From Asaia bogorensis (GTDB lineage: Bacteria > Pseudomonadota > Alphaproteobacteria > Acetobacterales > Acetobacteraceae): DNA of 49,342 nt. Below are positions 9,023 through 17,713 of this stretch, piece by piece. The stretch lies in NCBI GenBank assembly GCA_943333505.2, contig CALQTN020000031.1:1-49342 (forward strand). The letters are read 5' to 3'. The translations under genes were made by a program, and so were the position numbers. The notes under the pieces were generated by a model. The model had not been told where the DNA came from. It made no database searches and saw nothing but the letters and a program-made list of their open reading frames with translations. Position 1 is the stretch's first letter, and the number at the start of each line of letters is the position of its first letter.

Positions 9023-9676
9023 ATGAGCACCGCACGACGCGACATCGCTGCCCTTTACCGAGAGCTCGGCCAGCGCGGCATGAATGTCGGCGCGTCGGGA
9101 AACGTCTCGGCGCGGGTCAAGGGCGGTATGATCATCACGCCGTCCGGCATTGCCGGCGACACTGTATTGCCCAACCTGCTGGTGCAAATCTCCCTCGAAG
9201 GGCGGAGCAAAAGCAAGCTGCGGCCATCCTCGGAATGGGAGATGCACGCGGCAATCTACCGTGCCGCGCCTGAGGCGAAGGTGGTCATCCACACCCATTC
9301 GCCTTATGCCACCGCCCTGGCCTGCCTTGGTCTCGCCTTGCCGGCCTTCCACTATGCGGTACTGGAATTCGGCGGGCCGGAGGTCCGCATCGCACCCTAT
9401 CTGACCTTCGGCACGCCCGAGCTTGCCAACGCGGCCGCCGAGGCAATTGCCGGGCGAACCGCAGCGCTGCTCGCCAATCATGGTATGATCTGCCATGGCG
9501 CTTCGCCGCGCGCGGCCTTGCTGACCGCGTTGCGCCTCGAAGCCCTTGCACAACAATACCTGATCGCGCGCGCCGCTGGCGTGCCACGTTTGCTCACCGA
9601 TGCCGAAATCGATGCCGCCCGCATTCGCTATCTGACCTATGGCCAAGTGGCCAAACGCAAGGATAATCCAAAATGA
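9023..9676 (+). CDS. class II aldolase/adducin family protein
   Basis: 217 aa, the length of L-fuculose-phosphate aldolases, zinc enzymes that split sugar phosphates to DHAP and an aldehyde. Active-site residues by analogy with FucA: catalytic Glu E71 in SSEWEMH, zinc histidines H90 and H92 in VVIHTHSPYA, and H153 in LLANHGM. N-terminal GNVSARV and TPSGI, the phosphate-binding part, are also kept. AAGGA lies 8 nt before the ATG. Its stop overlaps the start of the M20 peptidase (ATGA), so the two are one operon. The substrate is unknown; family members also act as decarboxylases or dehydratases. Confidence 0.85.
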   Translation: MSTARRDIAALYRELGQRGMNVGASGNVSARVKGGMIITPSGIAGDTVLPNLLVQISLEGRSKSKLRPSSEWEMHAAIYRAAPEAKVVIHTHSPYATALACLGLALPAFHYAVLEFGGPEVRIAPYLTFGTPELANAAAEAIAGRTAALLANHGMICHGASPRAALLTALRLEALAQQYLIARAAGVPRLLTDAEIDAARIRYLTYGQVAKRKDNPK

Positions 9677-11058
9677 CCCAGATCGACACAGTCCTGGCCC
9701 AGGCCGAAGCCGGCATGCCAGCCGCCCAGCAACGCTGGATCGACTGGCTGCGCATTCCCTCGATCGGGGCAGCCCCCGAACACGCTGCGGATTGCCGGGC
9801 GGCGGCCGAATTCGCCCGGCAGCAACTGCAAGACATGGGGTTCGACGCAAAACTGCGCGAAACCGGCGGCCATCCGGCGATTGTCGCCCACCATCCGGGG
9901 CCGGGTGGCGACGTGCCGCATTTGCTCTATTACGGGCATTACGATGTCCAGCCCGCCGATCCGCTGCATTTGTGGAATTCGCCGCCGTTCGAGCCGACCA
10001 TAGTCGATGGCCCGCACGGCCAGCGTGTCTATGCCCGCGGTGCGGTCGATGACAAAGGCCAGGTTGCGATGTGGCTCGGCGCGTTTCGCGCCTGGTTCGA
10101 TGCAACCGGCGGTCTGCCTTGCCGTATCACCGCGCTGATCGAAGGCGAGGAGGAAACCGGCAGCGTCAACTTCAAGCCCTTCGTGATCGCCAATCGCGAC
10201 GAACTCAAGGCTGATATCTGCATTATCTCGGATACCGGCATGTGGGACATCGATACGCCTGCGATCAGTTCCAGTCTGCGTGGTATGACCTATATGGAAG
10301 TGACGTTGAAGGCTGCCAGCCGCGACCTGCATTCCGGCATGTATGGCGGCTCCGCGCTCAACCCGATCAACGCGCTGACCAAGGCGTTGGGCCAGTTGAC
10401 CGATGCGCAGGGCCGCATCCAGGTGCCGGGTTTTTATGAGGGGATCGCCGATATTTCGTCCGGCAAAGCCAATCAGTGGGCGAGCCTGGGGTTCGACGAA
10501 GGTAAGTTCCTTGGCGATATCGGCCTGTCGGTTCCCGTCGGTGAAGCAGGTCGCGGTGCGCTTGAACGGCTATGGGCCCGCCCGACCGTCGATATTTGCG
10601 GCATCTGGGGTGGCTATACTGGTCCGGGCACCAAGACGGTGATTGCTGCCGAGGCATCTGCCAAAGTCTCGTTCCGATTAGTGCCGGGCCAGGACCCGGA
10701 AGCGGTGCGGCAGGGCTTCATCGCATTCATGACGGCCCGCGTGCCGGCCGATGCCAAACTCGAATTTACCACCTTTGGCACCAGTCCGGGTCTGGAGATG
10801 AACACCGACAGCCCCTTCATGCAGGCGGCCCAAGCGGCGTTGACCGATGAATACGGCCGTCCGGCGGTGATGATCGGCTGCGGCGGGTCAATCCCAGTGG
10901 TCGATACCATCACCCGCGAGTTGGGCATGGATTCCGTCCTGATGGGCTTCGGGCTGGACGACGATCAGGTGCACAGCCCGAACGAGAAGTTCGAGGTGCG
11001 CTGCTTCCAGCAGGGCCTGCGCAGCCATGCACGGTTACTCGGCAAATTGGCGAAGTAG
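9673..11058 (+). CDS. M20 family metallo-dipeptidase
   Basis: 461 aa di-zinc peptidase of the M20/M25/M40 group. Metal and catalytic residues are recognisable: H89 and D91 in YYGHYDVQPADP, the bridging Asp at D126/D127 in VDDKGQ, and the Glu cluster at 159-161 in EGEEETGS. The middle of the protein holds the lid/dimerisation domain (SRDLHSGMYGG). Conserved C-terminal GGSIPVVDTI and HSPNEKF are also present. It is likely cytoplasmic, since there is no signal peptide. It is coupled to the upstream aldolase by an ATGA overlap and is convergent with the PEP-CTERM gene, with a hairpin between. Confidence 0.9.
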   Translation: MTQIDTVLAQAEAGMPAAQQRWIDWLRIPSIGAAPEHAADCRAAAEFARQQLQDMGFDAKLRETGGHPAIVAHHPGPGGDVPHLLYYGHYDVQPADPLHLWNSPPFEPTIVDGPHGQRVYARGAVDDKGQVAMWLGAFRAWFDATGGLPCRITALIEGEEETGSVNFKPFVIANRDELKADICIISDTGMWDIDTPAISSSLRGMTYMEVTLKAASRDLHSGMYGGSALNPINALTKALGQLTDAQGRIQVPGFYEGIADISSGKANQWASLGFDEGKFLGDIGLSVPVGEAGRGALERLWARPTVDICGIWGGYTGPGTKTVIAAEASAKVSFRLVPGQDPEAVRQGFIAFMTARVPADAKLEFTTFGTSPGLEMNTDSPFMQAAQAALTDEYGRPAVMIGCGGSIPVVDTITRELGMDSVLMGFGLDDDQVHSPNEKFEVRCFQQGLRSHARLLGKLAK

Positions 11059-11129
11059 GGTGAAGTGCGAGTGGGCATCGGCCGACTCGCGCCACTCTCA
11101 TCCGTCTGCCAGCCTTTCCGTCATGAAAA

Positions 11130-11155
11130 CACCGGTGCCGCGCGTGGCACCGGTG
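11130..11155. terminator. hairpin between convergent genes
   Basis: CACCGGTGCC at 11130-11139 pairs perfectly with GGCACCGGTG at 11146-11155 around a six-base loop. It lies between the M20 peptidase stop and the convergent PEP-CTERM gene stop. There is no T run on either side, so factor-independent termination is only a guess; the position is right for a two-way terminator. Confidence 0.55.
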
Positions 11156-11183
11156 CGATATTCAAGCCGATAAGGCCAGTAGA

Positions 11184-11981
11184 TCAGGCGGCGCGGCGCC
11201 GGCGGATCAGGCCGAGCCCTGCCATTCCAACGCCTATGATTGCCAGTGAAGCGGGTTCCGGTGCCGCAGTGATGATCTGGGTCGACGCACCACCGCCAAT
11301 AATCACCGCCTGGCTGGACCCGTTGTTCACTGCCAGCACGCTCAGGCCATAGAAGCCCGACGGACCGGTGAATTCGTTGTGGAACAGGTCTCCTGCAATC
11401 TCGGCGTTCGTTGCCGTGAAGCCAGCTGCGGAAAGCGCCGCAGTTTGGCTGATATTGGTGGTTCCGATGCTGGCGGTTGTCAGCGCGCCAAGCGGGAACC
11501 ATCCGAAGGAGCCCGAAAGCCCCTCCTGGGTAAGCGCCATCAGGTTGCCGCCGGCGTTGACGAAGGTTGCAATATCGGCTGCTCGGGCGTTGATCGCATT
11601 GAGTTCGGATTGGCTTATACCACCGACCGTGTTGGTATCAGACGAGGCCATGAATATCCCCGCAAAACTGGCAAAGTTCGCTGACGCGATTGCACCTGCC
11701 CCGGACGCCGCCGTCAGGGTGTAGCCGGGGCCGGCGTTCCAGCTATTGATGATGCTGCCGGACGTGCTGGTGTAGCCGCCCAGCATCAGAATTCCACTCC
11801 CACCATTGGTGTTGCCCGTGCCGACAAAACCAAGCATCTGGCTGCCGTACGAGACCGACACGTGACCATTATCGTCCGAATCCTGGCCAGAAATATAGAT
11901 TTTACCGGCGAATGCTGGGGTTACTGCGAATGTGAGCGCAGATGCGAAAATAGCACCGGACAAAAAACCTCGAACTGACAT
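11184..11981 (-). CDS. PEP-CTERM sorting domain protein
   Basis: 265 aa exported protein. It has an N-terminal signal peptide (MSVRGFLSGAIFASALTF, then AVTPAFAG), a Gly/Ser/Thr/Ala-rich body with few charges, and a C-terminal sorting tail: PEPASLAIIGVGMAGLGL followed by RRRRAA. This tail is the exosortase recognition signal, which anchors or processes proteins at the envelope and is often linked to exopolysaccharide. The start is preceded by GAGGGGGGCACA; the frame is open further upstream but without a signal peptide there. The body resembles no enzyme I recognise. The upstream DNA is unusually AT-rich. No exosortase gene is in the window. Confidence 0.88.
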   Translation of the reverse strand: MSVRGFLSGAIFASALTFAVTPAFAGKIYISGQDSDDNGHVSVSYGSQMLGFVGTGNTNGGSGILMLGGYTSTSGSIINSWNAGPGYTLTAASGAGAIASANFASFAGIFMASSDTNTVGGISQSELNAINARAADIATFVNAGGNLMALTQEGLSGSFGWFPLGALTTASIGTTNISQTAALSAAGFTATNAEIAGDLFHNEFTGPSGFYGLSVLAVNNGSSQAVIIGGGASTQIITAAPEPASLAIIGVGMAGLGLIRRRRAA

Positions 11982-12274
11982 TGTGCCCCCCTCAAATTGC
12001 CTTGCCTTTGCGCAGTCGAACAAAGTTATGCCATCGGTCGATGGATCACAGGGATTTAAGCAAATTTTGTGCCAAAAATAATAATTCAAATAAAACAATA
12101 AGTAAAGTTTTGAGCGGGATTTTCTTCGGGCCGGAGAGTAAAATTTTCCGACACATCTGCCATCCGCATCATGATGCGTACATGAAATGGGTAGATGACG
12201 CAAGAGCTTATCCACACTTATGGCGGATCAACTGCCACCCCGGGAGCGTCGGGGATAAATTGCAGATGAGTACG
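11982..12274. other. AT-rich intergenic region upstream of the PEP-CTERM gene
   Basis: About 290 bp with no convincing gene. Positions 12060-12160 are strikingly AT-rich for this genome (runs such as AATAATAATTCAAATAAAAC). A perfect DnaA-box sequence, TTATCCACA, is at 12208-12216; only one was seen. This is likely the promoter region of the minus-strand PEP-CTERM gene, but I could not fix a -35/-10 pair. A sigma-54 site was considered and did not fit. Confidence 0.5.
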
Positions 12275-12487
12275 TCAGAACCTGCTTGAGAAATCCGGCC
12301 ATGCGGCATCGCGACGTGCAGGCGCTGCCGGTGAAAATTGGATGAACGCGCATACCGGGGTGCCCGCCAGACGATGACGATTTAGATAGAACCAGGACAT
12401 GGCGCCGTCCGCTGCGGGCTGGTAGCATTCCACGATGCAGCCAATCCGTTCGTCCCAACGCAATTCCAGCCACACGGCCCAACACAT
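12275..12487 (-). CDS. small hypothetical protein, tentative
   Basis: 70 aa open frame, [16 protein letters not shown] to DAAWPDFSSRF, rich in Trp, Phe, Tyr and Cys, with a G/C-biased third position that is not extreme. No family is recognised. Its ATG shares the bases CATG with the divergent TPR lipoprotein start, so any ribosome binding site (GGTGA lies nearby) would be inside that gene. It might be a real small cytosolic protein or a chance frame; the evidence is only length and composition. Confidence 0.35.
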   Translation of the reverse strand: MCWAVWLELRWDERIGCIVECYQPAADGAMSWFYLNRHRLAGTPVCAFIQFSPAAPARRDAAWPDFSSRF

Positions 12488-14174
12488 GAAGCTTCACCGC
12501 GCATTGCTTCTGGTCCTTACGCTGCTGTCGGCCTGTGCCGCCGGCGGGTCTACGCCAATTGCCACAGGGGGACCGTCGATAGCGGAGGTGAACGGCAGCG
12601 GCGCACTGCTGATCGCGCGCGTTGCCGCCACTGAACAGGATATGGAGGTCTCAGCCCCAGCCTATGTGCGCGCGTTGTCGTTTGATCCGGACAATACCGA
12701 GCTGCGCCAGCAGGCCTTTCTTGCGAACCTATTGGCCAATACCCCCGAAACAGCGATGCTGGCCTCGCGTTTGCCGCAAAATCCGGCGGCAATCCTGGTG
12801 CAGGCCAATGATGCCGCAAGGCGCGGGGACTGGCTGCAGGCCGAGGCCCGCTTTGCCGCACTGCCACGCCAGGGCCTGTTTGATATTCTGCGCCCGCTGT
12901 TGGTGGCCTGGACCCGGACCGGGGCCGGGCAGGCCCAGGAAGGCCTGGATATTCTCCGTCCGCTGGTCGAAAATTCCAAGTTCCGCCCGCTTTATGCATT
13001 TCACGCCCTGGCGATTGCCGAGGTTGCCGGCTTGCCTGTCGATGGCAGCAAGCTGCTGCGCCTGACCCAGACCGAGCCCGGCGGCAGCAACCTGCAGGTT
13101 GCGCGCCAGTTGGCTGGCTGGATGGTCAAAGAAGGCCGGACTGCCGATGCGGAACTTTTACTGCGGCGGATGACCGAGGGAAACGAGGAAATGCCGCTGG
13201 CGTTGCCAGCGTTGCTGGCAGCCACGGTCAAGCCCGGCGGTCGGGCGCAGATTACGCGTGCAACCGACGGTCTCGCCGAGGTTTATCTCGCCGGCGCGGG
13301 TGCGCTGCGCGGGCAGGACGCCAATGAATTCGCCAAGGTCATGCTGCATCTGGCGCTCGACATCCGCCCTGACCTCGCAGCGGCGCGCCTGCTCGGCAGC
13401 GAAATCGCGGTGCTGGCCAAGCATCCCGAACGCGGCCTGCAGTTGCTGGCGTCAGTCAGCATGGATGACCCGCTGGCGGATGTGGTTCGTTTCCGCCGCG
13501 CCTTGTTGCTCGACAGCACTGGCCAGACCGATGCCGCACTGGCGATGATGGAACAACTTTCCCGCGATCATGCCAATCGCCCTGAGCCGCTGATGCGGCT
13601 GGGTAGTATGCTGCGCACCAAGAAACGCTTCGTCGATGCGGTGGCCGTCTATGACCGCGCAGCCGGTTTGATCCCGGTGCCAGGCCGCAACAATTGGCCA
13701 TTATTCTATGAACGCGGCATCGCGCTGGAACGTGCCCATGACTGGCCGCGCGCCGAGCAGGACTTCCTCCGCGCGCTTGACCTCGCGCCGGATCAGCCCT
13801 TCGTGATGAATTACCTGGCCTATTCCTGGGCTGAAATGGGCCGCAACCTGCCGCGCGCCCGGGCGATGCTGGAACGCGCCGCCAGCCAGCGTCCCACCGA
13901 TGGCGCGATCATCGACAGTCTCGGCTGGGTTATTTTTCGCCAGGGTGACGTGGCCGGCGCCGTCAGCAAGCTCGAACGCGCCATTGAACTCGACGCTGCC
14001 GATCCGACGATCAATTCCCATCTCGGCGATGCCTATTGGGCGGCGGGCCGCAGACTCGAAGCCCAGTTCCAGTGGCGTCGTGCGCTGGCATTGAACCCGG
14101 AACCGGATGATGTCGGCAAGCTCGAGGCCAAATTGCGCGATGGCCTGACCATGCCTGCGTCGCGCACCCCCTGA
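12486..14174 (+). CDS. TPR repeat lipoprotein
   Basis: 562 aa. The N-terminus is a lipoprotein signal ([20 protein letters not shown], lipobox LSAC with Cys at 18), so the protein is probably anchored in the outer or inner membrane facing the periplasm. The rest is helical tandem repeats of the tetratricopeptide type, clearest in the last 180 residues ([17 protein letters not shown], then [13 protein letters not shown] and [13 protein letters not shown]). TPR proteins are scaffolds for protein complexes; no partner is evident. The frame extends 17 codons upstream, but the lipoprotein start is preferred. Six bases separate its stop from ispE, so the two are likely one transcript. Confidence 0.88.
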   Translation: MKLHRALLLVLTLLSACAAGGSTPIATGGPSIAEVNGSGALLIARVAATEQDMEVSAPAYVRALSFDPDNTELRQQAFLANLLANTPETAMLASRLPQNPAAILVQANDAARRGDWLQAEARFAALPRQGLFDILRPLLVAWTRTGAGQAQEGLDILRPLVENSKFRPLYAFHALAIAEVAGLPVDGSKLLRLTQTEPGGSNLQVARQLAGWMVKEGRTADAELLLRRMTEGNEEMPLALPALLAATVKPGGRAQITRATDGLAEVYLAGAGALRGQDANEFAKVMLHLALDIRPDLAAARLLGSEIAVLAKHPERGLQLLASVSMDDPLADVVRFRRALLLDSTGQTDAALAMMEQLSRDHANRPEPLMRLGSMLRTKKRFVDAVAVYDRAAGLIPVPGRNNWPLFYERGIALERAHDWPRAEQDFLRALDLAPDQPFVMNYLAYSWAEMGRNLPRARAMLERAASQRPTDGAIIDSLGWVIFRQGDVAGAVSKLERAIELDAADPTINSHLGDAYWAAGRRLEAQFQWRRALALNPEPDDVGKLEAKLRDGLTMPASRTP

Positions 14175-14179
14175 CTGCG

Positions 14180-15067
14180 ATGATTGCGCACGAAGCAGCA
14201 CCGGCCAAGGTTAACCTCTATCTCCACATCACCGGACGTCGTGCGGACGGTTATCATCTGCTCGATAGCCTCGCCGCGTTTCCACCGATTGGCGATGTGG
14301 TAACCGCCGAACCAGCGACACAACTGAGCCTGCGGATCACTGGCCCGTTTGCCGCAGGGTTACAGGCCGAGGCGGATAATCTGGTGCTGCGCGCTGCGCG
14401 GGCGCTCGCCGCCCATGCCGGGATTTCGTCCGGCGCGGCGCTGACATTGCACAAGGCTTTGCCGATTGCGTCAGGTATTGGTGGTGGCTCGGCCGATGCT
14501 GCCGCGACGTTGCGGCTGCTCTGCCGGATGTGGCGGCTTGATGTCGAACCGGCAGTATTGGCAGGGATTGGTGCAGGGCTTGGGGCCGATATTCCGGTCT
14601 GTCTGGCGCGGGTGCCGACCCGGATGGGCGGGGTTGGGGAAATTCTGACGGCCGCGCCGCTTTTGCCGTCGGCGGGACTGATCCTGGTCAATCCGGGCGT
14701 GGCGGTGTCGACCCCGGCGGTGTTCCGCGCCCGCGTCGGGGCGTATTCGTCAGACGCTGTGCTCCCGGCGGCATGGCCAGATGCGGCGAGTCTGGCTGCG
14801 GATTTGGCGCAACTCGGCAATGATCTGCAGGCGCCCGCGGTCAGCCTGTGTCCGGAAATCGCTGAAACCCTTGCAGCTTTGGTGGGACTGCCCAAGTGTC
14901 TGCATGCGCGGATGAGCGGCAGTGGGGCAACATGTTTTGCGATCTTCGCAACCGAAGCCGCCGCAATCGCTGCGGCTCAGGCGTTGCCGCAGAACCATTG
15001 GTGGCGCTGGGCAGGATCGCTGCATGGTGATGCCAATGGGCTTGCAGCGAAGCCCGCCGCCGCTTAA
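14180..15067 (+). CDS. ispE: 4-diphosphocytidyl-2-C-methyl-D-erythritol kinase
   Basis: 295 aa GHMP-family kinase that phosphorylates CDP-methylerythritol in the MEP isoprenoid pathway. The N-terminal [19 protein letters not shown] motif with catalytic Lys K10, the ATP-binding [15 protein letters not shown] loop near residue 100, and the C-terminal [12 protein letters not shown] motif are all present. Length is normal. Translation probably follows from the upstream TPR gene, 5 bp away. No MEP pathway neighbours are in the window. A tRNA-Gln gene follows 14 bp after the stop. Confidence 0.96.
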   Translation: MIAHEAAPAKVNLYLHITGRRADGYHLLDSLAAFPPIGDVVTAEPATQLSLRITGPFAAGLQAEADNLVLRAARALAAHAGISSGAALTLHKALPIASGIGGGSADAAATLRLLCRMWRLDVEPAVLAGIGAGLGADIPVCLARVPTRMGGVGEILTAAPLLPSAGLILVNPGVAVSTPAVFRARVGAYSSDAVLPAAWPDAASLAADLAQLGNDLQAPAVSLCPEIAETLAALVGLPKCLHARMSGSGATCFAIFATEAAAIAAAQALPQNHWWRWAGSLHGDANGLAAKPAAA

Positions 15068-15081
15068 TCAGGGGGCGCGAT

Positions 15082-15156
15082 TGGGGCGTAGCCAAGCGGT
15101 AAGGCAGCGGATTTTGATTCCGCCATTCGGAGGTTCGATCCCTCCCGCCCCAGCCA
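15082..15156 (+). tRNA. tRNA-Gln (anticodon TTG)
   Basis: 75 nt with CCA encoded. Acceptor stem TGGGGCG (15082-15088) pairs with CGCCCCA (15146-15152), discriminator G, then CCA. Anticodon stem GCGGA/TCCGC (15107-15111, 15119-15123) closes the loop TTTTGAT, giving anticodon TTG at 15114-15116. T arm GGAGG/CCTCC (15129-15133, 15141-15145) with TTCGATC loop. It starts 14 bp after ispE and may be read through from it. Confidence 0.97.
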
Positions 15157-15224
15157 CTGATCCAACCATGGCGCAGCGCATTTCGATATTTTTCACGGCA
15201 GGTCTTCTCCACTGGTGACTGACA

Positions 15225-15779
15225 TCACCAACGGCGGGATTGATCGAGATCGTCGAGCCGCGATTGCTGCGCCCGGGTCTGGCGGGCGGTATCTTCCTCG
15301 GCAATGATCTCGGCGGTCAGCGTCGGGGCCGCGCCGTCCTGCGCTTTCCAACCCAAAACCCGCTCGGTCGTTGCGATATCCCAGCGCATGCCGGGGTTGT
15401 TGCTCATCAAGTTCAGCACTTCGAAACCGATCTTTTCCGCTGCCACACTTCGTTCGAAGCCAGTGCACAGATCGCGGTCGGACAGCCACATCAGCTGCCC
15501 CCAGCTTCCCCACCTCATATGGGCGCCGGGCAGGTTTTCCCCGCTCTGGCAGTAGCCGATGCGGAAGCAGATCACCGACAGGCCGGCGCGATCATGGAAG
15601 GATCGGCCCAACCGTTCGCCAATCAGCTTAGAAACGCCGTAGGCGTTGACTGGCCGTGGCGAGATGTCGGTGGTCAGGGGAAAATCCTCGAAACGATGGC
15701 CGGCGACCGTCCAGTTGGAGCTGGCGAAGATCAGTCGCTTGGCGCCCTGGCGCACCGCCGCCTCATAAACATTGCGGGC
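15225..15779 (-). pseudogene. NAD-dependent epimerase/dehydratase, C-terminal part of split gene
   Basis: This is the distal part of a short-chain epimerase/dehydratase. ARNVYEAAVRQGAKRLIFA is followed by the catalytic Ser segment ASSNW and the YxxxK pair in NAYGVSK, then substrate-domain sequence to the natural-looking stop. The N-terminal Rossmann half is absent here but is found on the same strand at 20305-20565. The two halves fit end to end (NLDL then ARNV), so one gene was split by about 4.5 kb of foreign DNA. The fold resembles sugar or uronate dehydrogenases; the substrate is unknown. An internal ATG could start a 176 aa product, which would lack the NAD site. Confidence 0.85.
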
Positions 15780-15963
15780 CTGGGTGTTCGCCTCGGATGC
15801 GCAGGCGCAGCTTCGAATCGGCGCGGAAATCGAGCAGCAGGCCTTCGCCGCGGTGCCCTACATCCCGCTCGGCGAGTATATCTCCCCCACCGCCTATCGC
15901 CGGTCGATAACCGAGGTGACGGACGCCGATGCACCGTTTTTCTGGGGGCTCCGCAAGACCTGA
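15780..15963 (+). pseudogene. ABC substrate-binding protein, C-terminal remnant
   Basis: Plus-strand reading gives about 60 codons typical of the extreme C-terminus of peptide-type (SBP_bac_5) binding proteins: IEQQAFAAVPYIPLGEYI, PTAYR, then FFWGLRKT and a stop. Nothing upstream continues the gene; the frame runs straight into the minus-strand epimerase. It forms the left end of the inserted segment. A matching kind of remnant, an N-terminus, forms the right end. Confidence 0.75.
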
Positions 15964-16150
15964 CGCTGCGCCGCCGCGACATCGGAGAGGTCAGGCGACC
16001 GGTGAAGGGGATCCTCCGCAAATCGGCCAGGCTCCGGCATCCTGCCCGGAGTTTCGACGTTGTCGGGCTCCAGGTTGGCATGCTATCATAGTCCGCAGAC
16101 GGATAAGGTGGCCATCCCGTGACAGATTCCCACGACACCAAGCAAGAACC

Positions 16151-16206
16151 GCCGCTCGCCACTGGCACGCGAGCGCGAAACGATGAAGGCCATGTCGGGT
16201 GAGTGA
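16151..16206 (+). pseudogene. relic of a second acyl-CoA ligase 3' end
   Basis: This stretch reads RRSPLARERETMKAMSGE then stop. It closely matches the last codons of the intact ligase that follows, RRSQLARERETMKAAS; at the DNA level 16151-16195 and 17663-17707 agree at most positions. Immediately upstream the similarity breaks up through small indels. It is the tail of a former upstream paralogue, whose stop overlapped the GTG start of the surviving ligase. Confidence 0.75.
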
Positions 16207-17713
16207 GTCGCGCACGGTGTCATTCGGCGCCCGCCTGACCGAATTGGCCGCGGCGAGGCCCGATGCCACCGTGATCACCCTGGCTAAGCAGGACGGCACC
16301 GAGGACACGCTGACCTACGCCCAGCTCGAACGCTGGTCGAACCGCGCCGCACGCCTGTTGGCCTCACGCGGCGTCGATGGCACGACGATGCTGTGCATCG
16401 GCATCTACAACAGCCTCGAACATTACGCCGCCGCCTATGGCGCCTGGAAACTCGGCGCTTGCACCCTGCCGCTGAGCCCGCGCATGCCGGACATCGAGTT
16501 CCGCGGCATCACCGGTCTGGTCGACAGGAAGCTGGTGATCGCCGACCGCGACGACGCCGATCTGGGCAAGGCCGATATCACCGCCTTGCGCGATACCGGC
16601 CCGTTCGCCGACACCGCCCCATTCGACGACACAGCCCTGCCGGACGTCACGCCACATCCCGGCAAGGCAATCGGGTCCGGCGGCTCCACCGGGCGCTCCA
16701 AGATCATCGTTGATCCCAAGCCCTGGGCGCGGCAGGTGGGCGACGCGCTGCTAGGCACCGGCGTGGGCATGCGGCCGGGTCAGGTCCAATTGGTCGCCGG
16801 CCCGCTGTACCACAATTCGCCCTTCTCCTGGTCGCATTACGGCATCTTCGACGGGCACCACATCGTCGTGATGGAACGCTTCGATGCGGCACGCGCCATG
16901 GATCTGATCGAGCGCCACGGGGTCCAGTTCGGCTTCCTGGCCCCCACTATGATGATGCGTATCGTTCGCCTGCCCGCCATCGAGACGCGCGACTTCTCCA
17001 GCATCGAGTCCATCTTCGTGACAGCCGCCCCATGCCCGCCCTGGCTCAAGCGCACTTGGATCGCGCTCACGGCACCGGAGAAAGTGGTCGAGGCATTCGG
17101 CTCCAGCGAGGCCGCCGGCGCCTGCATCATCCGCGGCGACGAGTGGCTGCGCCACCCCGGCAGCGTCGGCCGACCGGCCGGCGCGGAACTGAAAATCCTT
17201 GACGAGGCCTTCAACGAAGTCCCGACCGGCGACGTGGGCGAGATCTTCTTCCGCCCCGCCACCCACCCGGCGCCCACTTACTACTACATTGGTTCGCCAC
17301 CGACGAAGACCACGCCGGACGGCTTCATCAGCGTCGGCGACCTCGGCCACGTCGATGCCGATGGCTACCTTTTTCTGTCCGACCGGCGCGTCGATCTGAT
17401 CATCCGCGGCGGTGCCAACATCTATCCGGCCGAGGTCGAGGCGGCGCTCACCGAGCACCCCGACGTCGCCGACGCCGCGGTGGTCGGCATCCCGCACGAA
17501 GACCTCGGCAAGTCGGTGCACGCCATCGTTGAACCACGGCCAGGCTGCACGGTAGACGAACCGGCATTGCGCCACTGGATGCGCGACCGCCTGACCGCCT
17601 ACAAACTGCCCGAAACCTTCGAGTTCATGCCGGCTCTGCCGCGCGATCAGTCGGGAAAAATCCGTCGCTCGCAACTGGCCCGCGAACGCGAAACCATGAA
17701 GGCGGCATCATGA
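16199..17713 (+). CDS. acyl-CoA synthetase (AMP-forming ligase)
   Basis: 504 aa adenylate-forming enzyme that couples a carboxylic acid to CoA through an acyl-AMP. The phosphate-binding loop is GSGGSTGRSK at residues 159-168. The middle motif is EAFGSSEA, and the C-terminal hinge region holds SVGDLGHVDADGYLFLSDR, then IIRGGANIYPAEVE. The catalytic Lys lies in PRDQSGKIRR. The loop with GGS in place of the usual SGT resembles bile-acid or steroid CoA ligases, which is only suggestive. The start is GTG, overlapping the stop of a relic paralogue. The stop overlaps the next gene (ATGA). Codons are C-ending compared with the flanks. Confidence 0.88.
   Translation: MSESRTVSFGARLTELAAARPDATVITLAKQDGTEDTLTYAQLERWSNRAARLLASRGVDGTTMLCIGIYNSLEHYAAAYGAWKLGACTLPLSPRMPDIEFRGITGLVDRKLVIADRDDADLGKADITALRDTGPFADTAPFDDTALPDVTPHPGKAIGSGGSTGRSKIIVDPKPWARQVGDALLGTGVGMRPGQVQLVAGPLYHNSPFSWSHYGIFDGHHIVVMERFDAARAMDLIERHGVQFGFLAPTMMMRIVRLPAIETRDFSSIESIFVTAAPCPPWLKRTWIALTAPEKVVEAFGSSEAAGACIIRGDEWLRHPGSVGRPAGAELKILDEAFNEVPTGDVGEIFFRPATHPAPTYYYIGSPPTKTTPDGFISVGDLGHVDADGYLFLSDRRVDLIIRGGANIYPAEVEAALTEHPDVADAAVVGIPHEDLGKSVHAIVEPRPGCTVDEPALRHWMRDRLTAYKLPETFEFMPALPRDQSGKIRRSQLARERETMKAAS

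Noticed and set aside
11982-12060. Sigma-54 promoter for the PEP-CTERM gene (TGGCAT...TTGTT on the minus strand)
   Set aside because: The -12 GC is absent and the spacing does not fit the consensus.
12040-12220. Replication origin, from AT-rich DNA plus one perfect DnaA box
   Set aside because: Only a single box was seen and none of the usual origin-linked genes (dnaA, hemE, parAB, gidA) are near.
15082-15224. tRNA-Gln as the attachment site for the inserted segment
   Set aside because: The insertion edge is over 600 bp from the tRNA, inside the epimerase gene, and no copy of the tRNA 3' end was seen at the other edge.
15240-16091. A 283-codon plus-strand frame over the epimerase C-terminal half and the region after it
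   Set aside because: It is antisense to recognisable epimerase sequence in most of its length and has no motif of its own.
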